Assembly (NCBI GenBank): GCA_964530825.1
Contig: CAZHCA010000024.1
Span: forward strand, 9,431-73,430
DNA from: CAZHCA01 sp964530825
GTDB lineage: Bacteria > Bacteroidota > Bacteroidia > Chitinophagales > Saprospiraceae
Length of the DNA: 64,000 nt
Direction: 5' to 3'
Shown: positions 44,002 through 53,120 of the stretch, in pieces
How positions within the stretch are numbered: the first letter of the stretch is position 1
Layout: each line of letters begins with the position of its first letter
Program-made: the position numbers and the translations under genes
Notes under the pieces: generated by a model
Databases searched by the model: none
What the model was told of the DNA's origin: nothing
Seen by the model: the letters and a program-made list of their open reading frames with translations, nothing else

Positions 44002-45405
44002 ATGCGATATGGTAACTGGATTGCTGCGGGCTTTTTGTTGTTCGCCGGCGTCACTACGGGCTTTATCTGGAAGGGGAGTGCACACATGGGCGCCGCCGGT
44101 CCCAAGGAGCATTACCAAAAATATTGCGCCAGCTGCCACGGCGAACAACTGCAAAGTTTTGTGGAGCGAAAATGGCTCTACGGTAATTCCTGGAGTCAGG
44201 TTAAGGCTTCGATTAAGTACGGTAACGAAGAAGACGGTATGCCGGCTTACGATACTACATTCACGGAGAAGGAGCTCGATGCGCTGACGAGCTACATTCT
44301 GGAAGGCATAGAAGATTTGACGCAGGAGGACTTTGAGCGTCAGCCCGACTTCTCCGGCGTGATCCAGACCGAAGCACTAGCTTTTCGTGTCGAGCAGATC
44401 ATCACCGGCTTGCGCAGCCCTTGGGGCATGGCGTTCTTGCCTGATGGCGATATGCTTGTTACTGATAAATTCGGCACGCTCTACCGGTATAACGAAAAGG
44501 AAGGGTTGCAGGAAATTTCCGGCGTCCCCGAAGTGAAGAGCCGCAACCAGGGTGGCTTGATGGACGTGGAGCTGCATCCCGATTATGCCGAAAACGGCTG
44601 GATCTACCTCACCTACTCCAAACCGCAAGGCGATAAAGCTACCACGGCCGTGATGCGGGCCAGCATGCAGAATGATGCTTTGGTAGACCAAGAAATTATC
44701 TTCGAAGCTCAACCTTACCTGCCCACCAATCACCATTACGGATCGCGTCTAGAATTTGATCGCGAAGGATATCTTTATCTGTCGGTAGGTGATCGGGGGC
44801 GGCGCGACGAAAACCCGCAAGCCCTTAACAACCACTGCGGTAAGATTCATCGCATATATGATGACGGCCGCATTCCGGAGGATAATCCATTCGTCGATCA
44901 AAAAGGTGCAGTAGCTTCGATTTTTTCCTACGGGCACCGCAATCCGCAAGGATTGGCTATGCACCCCGAAACGGGAGAAATTTGGGAACATGAGCACGGT
45001 CCGCGCGGCGGCGACGAGCTCAATATCATCCGCGAAGGTGAAAATTACGGCTGGCCGGTCATTTCTTACGGGATCAATTACAACGGAACGGTTTTTACCG
45101 AAAAAACCAAGCAGGAAGGCATGCTACAGCCCGAGCACTACTGGGTGCCTTCCATTGCCCCCTGCGGTATGACGTTTGTGAAAACCGATCGCTATCCCGC
45201 CTGGGAAAATGATATTCTGATAGGCTCGTTGCGCTACAAGTACATTGCCCGGGTGAAGCTGGAAGGCGACCAGGTCGTCGGTGAAGAAGCCCTGCTGAAA
45301 AATATCGGTCGGGTACGGGCGATCGAGGTTGGAAACGATGGCTTGTTATATTTCTCTGTAGAAGAACCGGGGGTGGTGTATCGTATTCGTCCGGTTGCCA
45401 GATGA
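44002..45405 (+). CDS. Cytochrome c-fused PQQ-dependent sugar dehydrogenase (GSDH type)
   Basis: 467 residues. An N-terminal hydrophobic leader or anchor is followed by a class I cytochrome c domain with CASCHGE (CxxCH) at about residues 37-43 and a likely Met ligand in EDGMPAYD near 80. From about 115 the six-bladed beta-propeller of soluble aldose-sugar dehydrogenases begins: ITGLRSPWGMAFLPDGDMLVTDKFG, TNHHYGSRLEFDREGYLYLSVGDRG with the expected catalytic His, GHRNPQGLAMHPETGEIWEHEHGPRGGDELNIIREGENYGWP. It would oxidise an aldose or other alcohol outside the cytoplasm with PQQ and pass electrons to its own haem. The fusion supplies the electron acceptor. No PQQ synthesis genes are in view. 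Confidence 0.9.
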   Translation: MRYGNWIAAGFLLFAGVTTGFIWKGSAHMGAAGPKEHYQKYCASCHGEQLQSFVERKWLYGNSWSQVKASIKYGNEEDGMPAYDTTFTEKELDALTSYILEGIEDLTQEDFERQPDFSGVIQTEALAFRVEQIITGLRSPWGMAFLPDGDMLVTDKFGTLYRYNEKEGLQEISGVPEVKSRNQGGLMDVELHPDYAENGWIYLTYSKPQGDKATTAVMRASMQNDALVDQEIIFEAQPYLPTNHHYGSRLEFDREGYLYLSVGDRGRRDENPQALNNHCGKIHRIYDDGRIPEDNPFVDQKGAVASIFSYGHRNPQGLAMHPETGEIWEHEHGPRGGDELNIIREGENYGWPVISYGINYNGTVFTEKTKQEGMLQPEHYWVPSIAPCGMTFVKTDRYPAWENDILIGSLRYKYIARVKLEGDQVVGEEALLKNIGRVRAIEVGNDGLLYFSVEEPGVVYRIRPVAR

Positions 45406-45526
45406 AACGGCCATCTTCTGCAAAAGGCGCTTGAAGTCGTGTTTTTCGATTTTGGTACTGCTGTTTCTGCTGAATAAGGGAAGCCGTTTTTGAATTATTT
45501 CCATTGCACTTAATAATACTGAACCT

Positions 45527-48500
45527 ATGAAAATCTTCCGAACCCTTTTGTCTGCACTGTTCTTCGTCGGTGTGGTTGTTTGTGAATTGGCTGCCCAGAT
45601 TCCTGCAGGCGCCAAGATCGACCCTCAACTCGAATTAGAAATGGTTAGTGCGCCCGAGGCCTACCACGATATATTCATTTTACTCACCGATCGCTTTGAT
45701 GTAGCCGCGTTTCGCGAAACCCAGGGCCAAACCCGCTCCGGTGGTAATCCGGCGGCCATAGCTCCCGCTCTGCTGCCCGCACTTCAGGAGCATGCGGAGC
45801 GCACCCAAGCGCCGTTGCTGCAAGCCCTTGATGGTCTCGAAGGAGTGAAACCATCCAGCGTACATTCCTTTTGGGTGAACAACTTAATTTTTTTGGAAGC
45901 GAAAAGTACGGCCATCGCTCAACTCAGCAGCCGGGATGATGTAGCTGCCATTGGCCGTAACGTCAAGGCCGTAGTTCCTCAGGTTGATGCCATTTGTTTT
46001 GCCGAAGCCTTACCGCCAGCGCCCAATAGCATTGAACCGGGGTTGGCGGCTATCAATGCTCCGGCGATGTGGGCCCTGGGCTACACCGGCTACGGACGCC
46101 GGGCAATGATCATTGATAGTGGGCAAGATCCTGCGCATCCATCGATGTTTCGGCAATTCGCCTTTCACAATTTGCCACTAGAGCAAGTTTGGTCGGGCAA
46201 TGGGGAGGCAGGTTTTTGCGGCTTCCACGGTGTGCACGTGGCCGGTACGGTTATCGGCCTGGATCGATTTAACAATGATACCATCGGGGTTGCCTTCAAC
46301 GGTAGCTGGTTCGGTGGCCCGGCAAATCTGGGCGGCACCGGCGGCTGTACCGACAATGAAGACCCTTCTTATCTGAGCTTGATCGGTAATTTGCAGTGGG
46401 CGTTAAATCCCGACGATGATTTTGACACCACCGACGATGTACCCGACGCTGTAAACAATTCCTGGGGATTTAATCAGCAATCCTGCACCGAATCTGAGAA
46501 TCTATTTAACGGTTTGGTACAAGTCTACGATGAGTTGGGGATCGCGTTGATTTTCTCCGCCGGTAATGATGGACCTGGAGCCGGGACGGTTGGGGCACCT
46601 AATCATGTCGAGTTTGACGATATTAATATTTTTTCGGTTGGCGCCGTCAATGCTAATTCCGGCAGCTTCCCAATCGCCGGTTTTTCTGCCCGCGGACCTA
46701 CACCCTGTGATACCTTGGCAATTAAGCCAGAGGTGGTTGCACCCGGCGTTAATGTTCGTTCGGCTTTGCCTAATGAGACCTATGGTCAATTGGGTGGAAC
46801 CTCTATGGCGGCGCCCCACGTTACCGGGGCAGTACTGCTGCTCAAAGAAGCTTTTCCTGACTTACCCGGCAAAACCCTCTTGAATGCGCTATACCAGTCG
46901 GCCATCGACTTGGGCGACCCGGGTGAGGACAATGTCTACGGCCGTGGCATGATTGACGTATTTGCGGCTTATCAGTACCTCGTTGGCGAAGGATTCGTAC
47001 CGGCGCCACCGATAGACGGTACAAACGACGTACTGCTCATCGATTTCGAGGCCCCAGCCGTGAGTTGTCAGGGCGTAGTACCCGTAAGCGGATACGTAGA
47101 AAATGCCGGCCAGGATACGTTGCGCCGCCTGGAGATTACTTTTACCGAAGATCCCGACGGCGACCCATTAACGGTTTTCGGAACGTGGATGGGGGCATTG
47201 GCGCCCGGTGAACGAGCCTGGCTTGATTTGGGTGCCTATCCTGCCAGCATTGGCGAAACCATGGATATACAGGTAACCTTGAGTAACCCCAACGGCCGGC
47301 CCGATCTGCGAAATTTGGATAACGCTCTTAAAAAAATAGTCCGGGTGTCGGACTTAGCGCCTGTTCCGGCCGGGTTAGTCGAGGAGGTGCAGGTATGTAA
47401 AGATACGCGCGTACTGCTCACCAGCGCCTTTGAAGGCATGGACCAAGTGGCTTGGTACGATGCGGCTGAGGGCGGTAACCTTTTGGCTGAGGGCGATACG
47501 GCCCTCCTTGTTGCTGATACTAGGCAGTCTCTATTTACCGTTTACGCCGAGAGTACCATTACCGAACGTATCGGGCTGCCCGCACCCATCGGCAGGGAAA
47601 CCTTTTCTTCCGAAGGGCGCGGATTGATCTTCGACTGTTTCAGCCCCTTCGTTTTGAAGTCTGTAAAAATGGTTGCCGAACGCAGTGGCATTCGACTATT
47701 GCGGTTAGAGCGCCCCGACGGGACCTCCCGAATTTTCCCCGTATCGGTCCCCGAGGGCGAAAGCCGGGTCGAGTTGGATTTGGAAATAACGCCCGGTGAG
47801 GGTTACGTACTCGAGCTACAAACGGGAGCGCCGCTGATGCATGTTTTGGTCAATCCGGTAGGTTATCCATTTACGATAGCCGATGTGGTGAATATCCGTA
47901 CGAGTACCAACGGCCCCCTGGTTTACAATTACTTTTTCGATTGGGAAGTCGAGTACTTGTATCCTTGCGGCCGCACCCCGGTCGCTATTCCGGTGAATAC
48001 TTTGGATACGGCCCCGATGGCCGACTTTGTTTTTCCTAGAGATACCATAGCTACCGGTGAGCCCGTAAACTTTACGGATGCTTCCAGCGGCCCCCAATCC
48101 TGGCAGTGGCAGTTTGGCGACGGTAACGGCAGTAACCGCCAGAATCCGGCGCATATCTATACAGAGCCGGGCGTCTACCGGCCCATTCTAACCATCACTG
48201 GTGCGAATGGATGTACCGATACGGCTTTAGATACACTTATCGCCCGGCTGCCCGTGAATACGCAGGCTCAAAATAACTTGCAGCGCCGGCTTCAGCTTCT
48301 TCCCAATCCGACACGTGATGAGGTATGGCTCACCTTGGACCGAAGCCTTGATCATAACTTCCAAACCCATGTGACCGACGTCTTCGGCCGTACAGTACTG
48401 GCACCTCAGAACTGGGAGGCCAGTGCTGACCGCGTTCTGCTTAACCTTGAATCTTTGCCGGCTGGAACCTACTTTATCGTACTCCGTAGCCGGTCGGGCC

Positions 48501-48529
48501 GTGCAGCCAGGCGGGTGGTGAAAATGTGA
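45527..48529 (+). CDS. Subtilisin-like (S8) protease with PKD and type A T9SS domains
   Basis: 1000 residues. Signal peptide (LLSALFFVGVVVCELAAQ), a propeptide-like region to about 165, and a peptidase S8 domain with Asp in AMIIDSGQDPAHP near 192-204, His in CGFHGVHVAGTVIG near 231-244, the Asn-containing IFSAGNDGPG near 343 and Ser in GGTSMAAPHVTGAVLLLKEAF near 424-444. Then come beta-rich regions, a PKD domain (WQWQFGDGNGSNRQNPAHIYTEPGVY near 862-887) and the type A sorting domain (LQLLPNPTRDEVWLTL, LPAGTYFIVLRSRSGRAARRVVK). An extracellular or surface protease exported through Sec and the type IX system; probably nutritional or for processing of surface proteins. Confidence 0.93.
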   Translation: MKIFRTLLSALFFVGVVVCELAAQIPAGAKIDPQLELEMVSAPEAYHDIFILLTDRFDVAAFRETQGQTRSGGNPAAIAPALLPALQEHAERTQAPLLQALDGLEGVKPSSVHSFWVNNLIFLEAKSTAIAQLSSRDDVAAIGRNVKAVVPQVDAICFAEALPPAPNSIEPGLAAINAPAMWALGYTGYGRRAMIIDSGQDPAHPSMFRQFAFHNLPLEQVWSGNGEAGFCGFHGVHVAGTVIGLDRFNNDTIGVAFNGSWFGGPANLGGTGGCTDNEDPSYLSLIGNLQWALNPDDDFDTTDDVPDAVNNSWGFNQQSCTESENLFNGLVQVYDELGIALIFSAGNDGPGAGTVGAPNHVEFDDINIFSVGAVNANSGSFPIAGFSARGPTPCDTLAIKPEVVAPGVNVRSALPNETYGQLGGTSMAAPHVTGAVLLLKEAFPDLPGKTLLNALYQSAIDLGDPGEDNVYGRGMIDVFAAYQYLVGEGFVPAPPIDGTNDVLLIDFEAPAVSCQGVVPVSGYVENAGQDTLRRLEITFTEDPDGDPLTVFGTWMGALAPGERAWLDLGAYPASIGETMDIQVTLSNPNGRPDLRNLDNALKKIVRVSDLAPVPAGLVEEVQVCKDTRVLLTSAFEGMDQVAWYDAAEGGNLLAEGDTALLVADTRQSLFTVYAESTITERIGLPAPIGRETFSSEGRGLIFDCFSPFVLKSVKMVAERSGIRLLRLERPDGTSRIFPVSVPEGESRVELDLEITPGEGYVLELQTGAPLMHVLVNPVGYPFTIADVVNIRTSTNGPLVYNYFFDWEVEYLYPCGRTPVAIPVNTLDTAPMADFVFPRDTIATGEPVNFTDASSGPQSWQWQFGDGNGSNRQNPAHIYTEPGVYRPILTITGANGCTDTALDTLIARLPVNTQAQNNLQRRLQLLPNPTRDEVWLTLDRSLDHNFQTHVTDVFGRTVLAPQNWEASADRVLLNLESLPAGTYFIVLRSRSGRAARRVVKM

Positions 48530-48720
48530 TTGGCTTCTAGTAGGTGAAGACATTATGCAAAAGTGGAATAGCGAAGCATCCTACCGCCCTATGTGACGGC
48601 GTAGTAATCAGTACGAAGAAGATACAATGCTTAACCCCGCTTTTGTGGATAAGCATTATATCTTTCCCGGAACGCTCCGCAGGAGCGAAGAGGGGGCGGA
48701 TTCCTTATTATTGATTGGCT

Positions 48721-48936
48721 TCACTTTTTCTTTAACCAATCTTGTTCTTCGAGCTCGAACAGCTCTTCCACTTGTTTTTGAAGCACATGGGCTATTTTCA
48801 AGGCCAATAGGGTAGAGGGTACGTATTTACCTGACTCAATGGCATTGATGGTCTGGCGGCTCACTTGAATGCGTTCGGCTAATTCTCCTTGCGTAAGACT
48901 GAGGAGCGCCCGGGCTAACTTAATTTTATTCTGCAT
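48721..48936 (-). CDS. XRE-family helix-turn-helix regulator
   Basis: 71 residues consisting almost only of a Cro/C1-type HTH: KIKLARALLSLTQGELAERIQVSRQTINAIESGKYVPSTLLALKIAHVL, followed by a short acidic tail (VEELFELEEQDW), the typical size of the YvaO/Xre-like small regulators that control one neighbouring membrane protein gene. Its start overlaps the 3' end of the membrane protein gene upstream by 11 bases, so both are cotranscribed. Repeated TTACATTT boxes before the operon (49447-49491) are likely its operators, which would mean autoregulation. Confidence 0.9.
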   Translation of the reverse strand: MQNKIKLARALLSLTQGELAERIQVSRQTINAIESGKYVPSTLLALKIAHVLQKQVEELFELEEQDWLKKK

Positions 48937-49435
48937 GCGCGACAGATTGCCGGTTTTTCAATAAGTACCAGTGGAAGCGAGCAATGAAGAAAAGCAGTAG
49001 GGTAAACATATTGATGATCATCACATTAAAAAAAGCCAGGTCATAAACCAGGAGCAGGGCCAGCAGTAAGAGGCCGTAGTTGACGTAGGTAGCCCAGACC
49101 AGTGAATCCAGCCGGAGTTTGCTGATGAACTCGTCTTCAATTTTCTCCCGCGAGAAAGCGACTAGTGTCCCGCCGATAATGAGTAGTACCCCCAATATTT
49201 CATCCAGTACGTTGTTGTCGATCCAGCGAAAAGAGGGCGATGATTGCTCGCCCTCCGGCGTAAATTTAGAACCGAAATCGTCGGTAAATAGGGCAAAGAC
49301 CTTCCAGTCCAGCCATTCCGGCTCCGGCTTTTTGACTAGCCAGAATAGGCCGGCCAGAAAGGCAGGGACAAAAATTATCCAACCGACCAGTTTCCACTGG
49401 TATGGAAAAAGATAATACCTGTTCATGTGTGTCAT
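48926..49435 (-). CDS. Four-helix membrane protein, unknown function
   Basis: 169 residues (the ATG three codons later at 49426 is an equal start). Four hydrophobic segments: LVGWIIFVPAFLAGLFWLV, LDEILGVLLIIGGTLVAFS, ATYVNYGLLLLALLLVYDLAF and VMIINMFTLLLFFIARF, with a polar loop between the first and second. Genes of this layout next to a 70-residue XRE regulator are common in Bacteroidetes, but I know no function. First gene of a two-gene operon with the regulator at 48721-48936. Confidence 0.75.
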   Translation of the reverse strand: MTHMNRYYLFPYQWKLVGWIIFVPAFLAGLFWLVKKPEPEWLDWKVFALFTDDFGSKFTPEGEQSSPSFRWIDNNVLDEILGVLLIIGGTLVAFSREKIEDEFISKLRLDSLVWATYVNYGLLLLALLLVYDLAFFNVMIINMFTLLLFFIARFHWYLLKNRQSVAHAE

Positions 49436-49446
49436 GTTGTTTCGGT

Positions 49447-49491
49447 AAATGTAATGTTTGTTTTACATTTTGTCAAGTTTATTTTACATTT
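49447..49491 (-). promoter_or_regulatory. Candidate XRE operator boxes in the promoter of the membrane protein-XRE operon
   Basis: Three copies of the octamer TTACATTT: inverted as AAATGTAA at 49447-49454, direct at 49463-49470 and direct again at 49484-49491. The first two form an inverted repeat with an 8-base spacer; the two direct copies are exactly 21 bases (two helix turns) apart. They lie 12-56 bases upstream of the ATG. On the minus strand TTGACA and TACATT spaced 17 bases fall inside this array, so regulator binding would cover the promoter. Confidence 0.5.
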
Positions 49492-49668
49492 TTGTGAAAT
49501 AGGAATGCTTGGAGGAAAGTGCAGCTCCGCTATCTATGGTAGCATTTTGATCAGCAGGCAGGCATATCAGTGTAATACCCGCGTTTTCTTTCCCATTGTT
49601 CCAGGAATCATGGTATTCCGTCCGGGCCAGTCTTCAGGACCGATGGCTGGGCTCCTCTTCCATCTACT

Positions 49669-50235
49669 TCAATTCCAATCCCAAAGCAGAATGACCCAGT
49701 CTTCCTGATCAGTACTATATTCGTAAATGTTTTGGAAGCCAGCCTTGTAATGGGCGCGCAGCGACCGCGGATTGCGGACTGCTACCTCCGTAATGACATA
49801 AGGAAAATGAGGTGCCATGTGCTTTTTCATCGTCTGATAAAGCTCTTGAAAAACCTCGCTTCCCCGGTAAGGCTTATCAATGCAGATTTGCCCCATCACA
49901 AAGTAAGGGGTCTGGGCCAATGACTGCCCTTGGTAATCGATTTGGTCGATGATTTCGAACATCGGGATCAGTACCGGAATATCGTGCCGAAACTGGGTGA
50001 GCATGACTAGTGCATAGCCGATAACCCGCCCTTGATGCCGGGCCACCACATGCGGGTGGGGGATGTTCATGGCGCGAAGCAGCTCCATATCGTGATGTAC
50101 GGTTACAAATCCCTGATCGCGCAGTTCTTCCTGCGATATGGCTTGGGGGATGTTTCGCTTTTGCAGGTCGATGATCTGAGCCAGGTCGCCTTCTCCCCTG
50201 GCGGTACCGTACTGTATTGGGTTGGTTTTTTCCAT
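49669..50235 (-). CDS. GNAT-family N-acetyltransferase
   Basis: 188 residues from the ATG at 50235; the frame to 50313 has a poor leader. GNAT pattern: DLAQIIDLQKRNIPQAISQEE, VVARHQGRVIGYALVMLTQF (central strands), the acetyl-CoA pyrophosphate loop region QICIDKPYRGSEVFQELYQTMKK near 123-145 (R/Q-x-x-G-x-G/S-like) and VRNPRSLRAHYKAGFQNIYEY near 155-175. Acceptor unknown. Monocistronic. Confidence 0.85.
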   Translation of the reverse strand: MEKTNPIQYGTARGEGDLAQIIDLQKRNIPQAISQEELRDQGFVTVHHDMELLRAMNIPHPHVVARHQGRVIGYALVMLTQFRHDIPVLIPMFEIIDQIDYQGQSLAQTPYFVMGQICIDKPYRGSEVFQELYQTMKKHMAPHFPYVITEVAVRNPRSLRAHYKAGFQNIYEYSTDQEDWVILLWDWN

Positions 50236-50661
50236 ACCAAAAAGGGTAATGTATGTCTGGAATACATGCGTAGTTTTAGTAGAAGTTAAAAAAAATGGCT
50301 CAAAAATATCCACTGGTTTAGCTAGGTATCTATGGGGTCTACCTCAAATGGCGCGCGCTTTTTGCACCTCCACTAGAACCAAAACCCGGTATGTTCGCCA
50401 AAAATTTCTTTTGGGCCGGCACAACTTGTTGGCGGAATTAGGCGGATAAAAGCACCGCTTCGGGTCCTGGTTTATCGTCATCCTACTGTAATTCCTCTGC
50501 GGCAATGGAACAGTTTGCACAAAAATCTTGTATGATTTGTTGTATAGTATCCACCGTATACCCTACTTTAGATGTAAAGTTGTTAATCAATCGGAAAGTC
50601 TGTACTAAAACCTTATCATCAACCTAGGTTGTGCTGTCCTTCCCTGTTTTAATTTTTCACA
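50236..50661 (+). other. Gap of about 425 bases, desaturase upstream region
   Basis: No convincing gene on either strand. The part next to the desaturase is AT-rich and could hold its promoter: TTG near 50540 followed at about 21 bases by TACTTTAG resembles the Bacteroidetes -33/-7 elements (TTTG, TAnnTTTG), but the match is weak. A long 5' leader of some 90 bases would result. Nothing else recognisable. Confidence 0.3.
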
Positions 50662-51768
50662 ATGAGCAAATCTTTTGTTAAGTTTTCTAAAGAGCTGCAG
50701 CCGGCTTTTTACACTACATTGCGTGAGCGTGTGAATCGCTATTTGCAAGAAAAGCAACTCAGTCGCTTTGGCAATGAAAGGATGATCGGCAAGACGCTTT
50801 TCATGCTGGCCTTATATTTTGTCCCTTACGGTCTAATTATCGGCGGAGCTTTTACAAGCCCCTGGCTGCATTTGCTGGCCTGGATAATTATGGGTTTTGG
50901 CATGAGCGGCATCGGGTTGTCCATTATGCATGACGCCAATCACGGCACGTATTCCTCCAACCGCACCGTTAATCGCATGTTGAGTTATATTATGGAGATG
51001 GTAGGCGGCAGCAGTACCAATTGGCGGATTCAGCACAATCAATTGCACCACTCTTTCACTAACGTCGATGGCCTCGACGAAGATATCGATGCACCGGGAC
51101 ATCTGCGTTTTTCTCCTAACCAGGAGCGTAGCCCGATCCACCGCTACCAGCACATTTACGCATGGTTTATGTACAGCCTGATGACCCTTTATTGGGCTAC
51201 CGCCAAGGATTTTATGCAGCTGAAGCGCTATCGCGATGACGGTATGGTCAAAGCCGAAGCCTATCCCAAATTATTGGCGCAGATGATTGCCTGGAAAGTA
51301 TTTTATTACATCTACGCCTTGATTATTCCGATCATACTGGCGCCGGTGGCCTGGTGGGTGACCCTGACCGGCTTCCTGCTGATGCACCTGATCGGTGGTC
51401 TAGTACTGTCGTGTATTTTCCAAACTGCCCACGTCATGCCGACCTCAGAGTATCCAGTACCCGACGCAACCGGCAGTCTGGAAAACGATTGGGCGGTGCA
51501 TCAGTTGCTCACTACGGCCAACTACTCGCCCCGGGCCAGGTTTTTCTCTTGGTTTGTAGGCGGCTTAAATTATCAGGTCGAGCATCACCTGTTTCCCAAC
51601 ATCAGCCACGTACACTACCGTAAAATTTCTCAAATCGTAAAAGATACGGCCGAGCAATTTGGACTGCCCTACCATAGCCAGCCCAACTTTTGGGTGGCCT
51701 TAAAGGAACATGCCCGCATGTTGAAGCACCTCGGACGTCACGACGGGATGCCTTCGCCAACAGCTTGA
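50662..51768 (+). CDS. Membrane fatty-acid (acyl-CoA/acyl-lipid) desaturase
   Basis: 368 residues with the three His boxes of membrane di-iron desaturases: HDANHG near 94-99, HNQLHH near 130-135 and QVEHHLFP near 308-315, plus four hydrophobic segments (FMLALYFVPYGLIIGGAF, LAWIIMGFGMSGIGLSI, AWKVFYYIYALIIPIILAPVAWW and TGFLLMHLIGGLVLS). The QxxHH third box points to front-end or linoleoyl-type desaturases. It inserts a double bond into membrane acyl chains using O2 and reduced electron donor, likely for adjustment of membrane fluidity. Single gene, convergent with the histidine kinase at 51810. Confidence 0.9.
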   Translation: MSKSFVKFSKELQPAFYTTLRERVNRYLQEKQLSRFGNERMIGKTLFMLALYFVPYGLIIGGAFTSPWLHLLAWIIMGFGMSGIGLSIMHDANHGTYSSNRTVNRMLSYIMEMVGGSSTNWRIQHNQLHHSFTNVDGLDEDIDAPGHLRFSPNQERSPIHRYQHIYAWFMYSLMTLYWATAKDFMQLKRYRDDGMVKAEAYPKLLAQMIAWKVFYYIYALIIPIILAPVAWWVTLTGFLLMHLIGGLVLSCIFQTAHVMPTSEYPVPDATGSLENDWAVHQLLTTANYSPRARFFSWFVGGLNYQVEHHLFPNISHVHYRKISQIVKDTAEQFGLPYHSQPNFWVALKEHARMLKHLGRHDGMPSPTA

Positions 51769-51809
51769 TCTTGGAGCGGAGCCTTGTGTGTCTTAAAGGT
51801 TCTGCTCTT

Positions 51810-53093
51810 CTACACTATAAAGTCTATTTCGAAAACGGTCCACCCATCCGATTGGGTTGTCAGAGAAAAAGCGAAACCGTGCTGGCTGAGAATTTCCCGC
51901 ACCAAGGTGAGACCTACGCCCTGGCCCTCGCGTTTGGTACTAAAAAAAGGCGTGAAGAGTCGATCCTGCACGGCTTCAGGGATGGGGTCGCCATTGTTTT
52001 TAATGCAAATCTTCAAAGGATCAGGCTGTAAATTCAGTTCGATGATGCCCCCCTTGGGCAGGGCTTCCTGGGCATTTTTCAGAATATTAATTAGAGCTTG
52101 CTCCACCTGCTGACGATCGATCGAAAATATAACTGGAGTATCCGGTAGCCGGCAGCGGATGGTGATGTTGAGACCCTGCAACTGGGGGCCGAACAGCCGG
52201 GCTACGTCCTGCAATAGACGGTTGAGATCGACTGGACTGCGACTGGGCGGCGGAAGGCGCACAACGGCAGCAAAGTTTTTCATAAACCGGTTCATGCGGT
52301 CGTTGCGCCCGGCAGCGATTTCCAGCGCTTCGCGCTGTTCCGGGTCATGGGTAGTTGAATGCAGGGATTGCAAAATGGAGTTGATGGCGCCCACAGAGTT
52401 GTTGACTTCGTGGGCCATCATACGGATAACCTTGCCGTAAGCCCGTTTTTCCGCTGCCTGGAGTTCGCTTGAGAGGTCTTCCAGAAAGAAAAATCTGCGG
52501 TAAAAGCCGCGATCGATGAACTGGGCGCAGGCACACCGAAACTGCCGTGCTCCTTCGCCCCGGACTATTTTCTTTTCGCCGGGTCGGAGGTTGGCGATCG
52601 CTTTCAGGGCAGGATGGCTCAGGCTATCGAGTGGCTTTTTCAGATCGCCAGCTTGCAGTTGAAGCGCCCGTTCAGCGCTGGGGTTATACTGTGCCAATCG
52701 GTCGTCGTAATCGAGTACCAATAGGGCTGCCGGAGTTGCATCAATGAGGGTTTGCAGAAAAAAATGCTGCTCTGTCGCCTGCAGGCGTTCCTCGCGTATG
52801 CGGTCGATCATCCGATTATAAACACCGATTAATCGGTCCATTTCCAGGGAGCCGGTCTTGAGGTACTTGACCGAAAAATCCTGATCCTGAATCGCATCGA
52901 TGCCGGCGTACATAAATCGCAAGGGGCGGATAAAACGCCAGTACAGCTGTATGCACAGGAAGATGAGCATGATCAAGCCCATTTCGGCAGCTAGCAACCA
53001 GGCCCCCTGGTCGCGTAATAAGATAAAAGTAAGGGCCCCGATCAGTCCGATCAGACATCCAATAACGAGTATGTAGTGATTGCGCAACGACAT
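51810..53093 (-). CDS. Sensor histidine kinase (NtrB-like) of the efflux operon
   Basis: 427 residues. Two membrane helices at about 8-58 with hardly any periplasmic loop between them (ILVIGCLIGLIGALTFILL, WLLAAEMGLIMLIFLCIQLYW), so it probably senses within or near the membrane. Then a HAMP-like linker (MYAGIDAIQDQDFSVKYLKTGSLEMDRL), a PAS domain near 115-200 (IDATPAALLVLDYDDRLAQYN), the phosphoacceptor MAHEVNNSVGAINSILQSL near 227-245, and an HATPase domain with N box LINILKNAQEALPKGG, G1 ICIKNNGDPIP and G2 GQGVGLTLVREILSQHG. It is last in the operon, 27 bases after the sigma-54 activator that is its obvious partner. Confidence 0.92.
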   Translation of the reverse strand: MSLRNHYILVIGCLIGLIGALTFILLRDQGAWLLAAEMGLIMLIFLCIQLYWRFIRPLRFMYAGIDAIQDQDFSVKYLKTGSLEMDRLIGVYNRMIDRIREERLQATEQHFFLQTLIDATPAALLVLDYDDRLAQYNPSAERALQLQAGDLKKPLDSLSHPALKAIANLRPGEKKIVRGEGARQFRCACAQFIDRGFYRRFFFLEDLSSELQAAEKRAYGKVIRMMAHEVNNSVGAINSILQSLHSTTHDPEQREALEIAAGRNDRMNRFMKNFAAVVRLPPPSRSPVDLNRLLQDVARLFGPQLQGLNITIRCRLPDTPVIFSIDRQQVEQALINILKNAQEALPKGGIIELNLQPDPLKICIKNNGDPIPEAVQDRLFTPFFSTKREGQGVGLTLVREILSQHGFAFSLTTQSDGWTVFEIDFIV

Positions 53094-53120
53094 CTTTCGG
53101 GGTTGGGTAAAGGTACGAAG

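Noticed and set aside
48673..48687. Hairpin CGCTCC-GCA-GGAGCG after the subtilase gene as a terminator
   Set aside because: Short stem without a T-run on either strand; could be a small repeat, not enough to annotate.
49427..49708. Plus-strand open frame across the region between the membrane protein and GNAT genes
   Set aside because: Overlaps both neighbours' ends, has no domain, and covers the candidate operator region.
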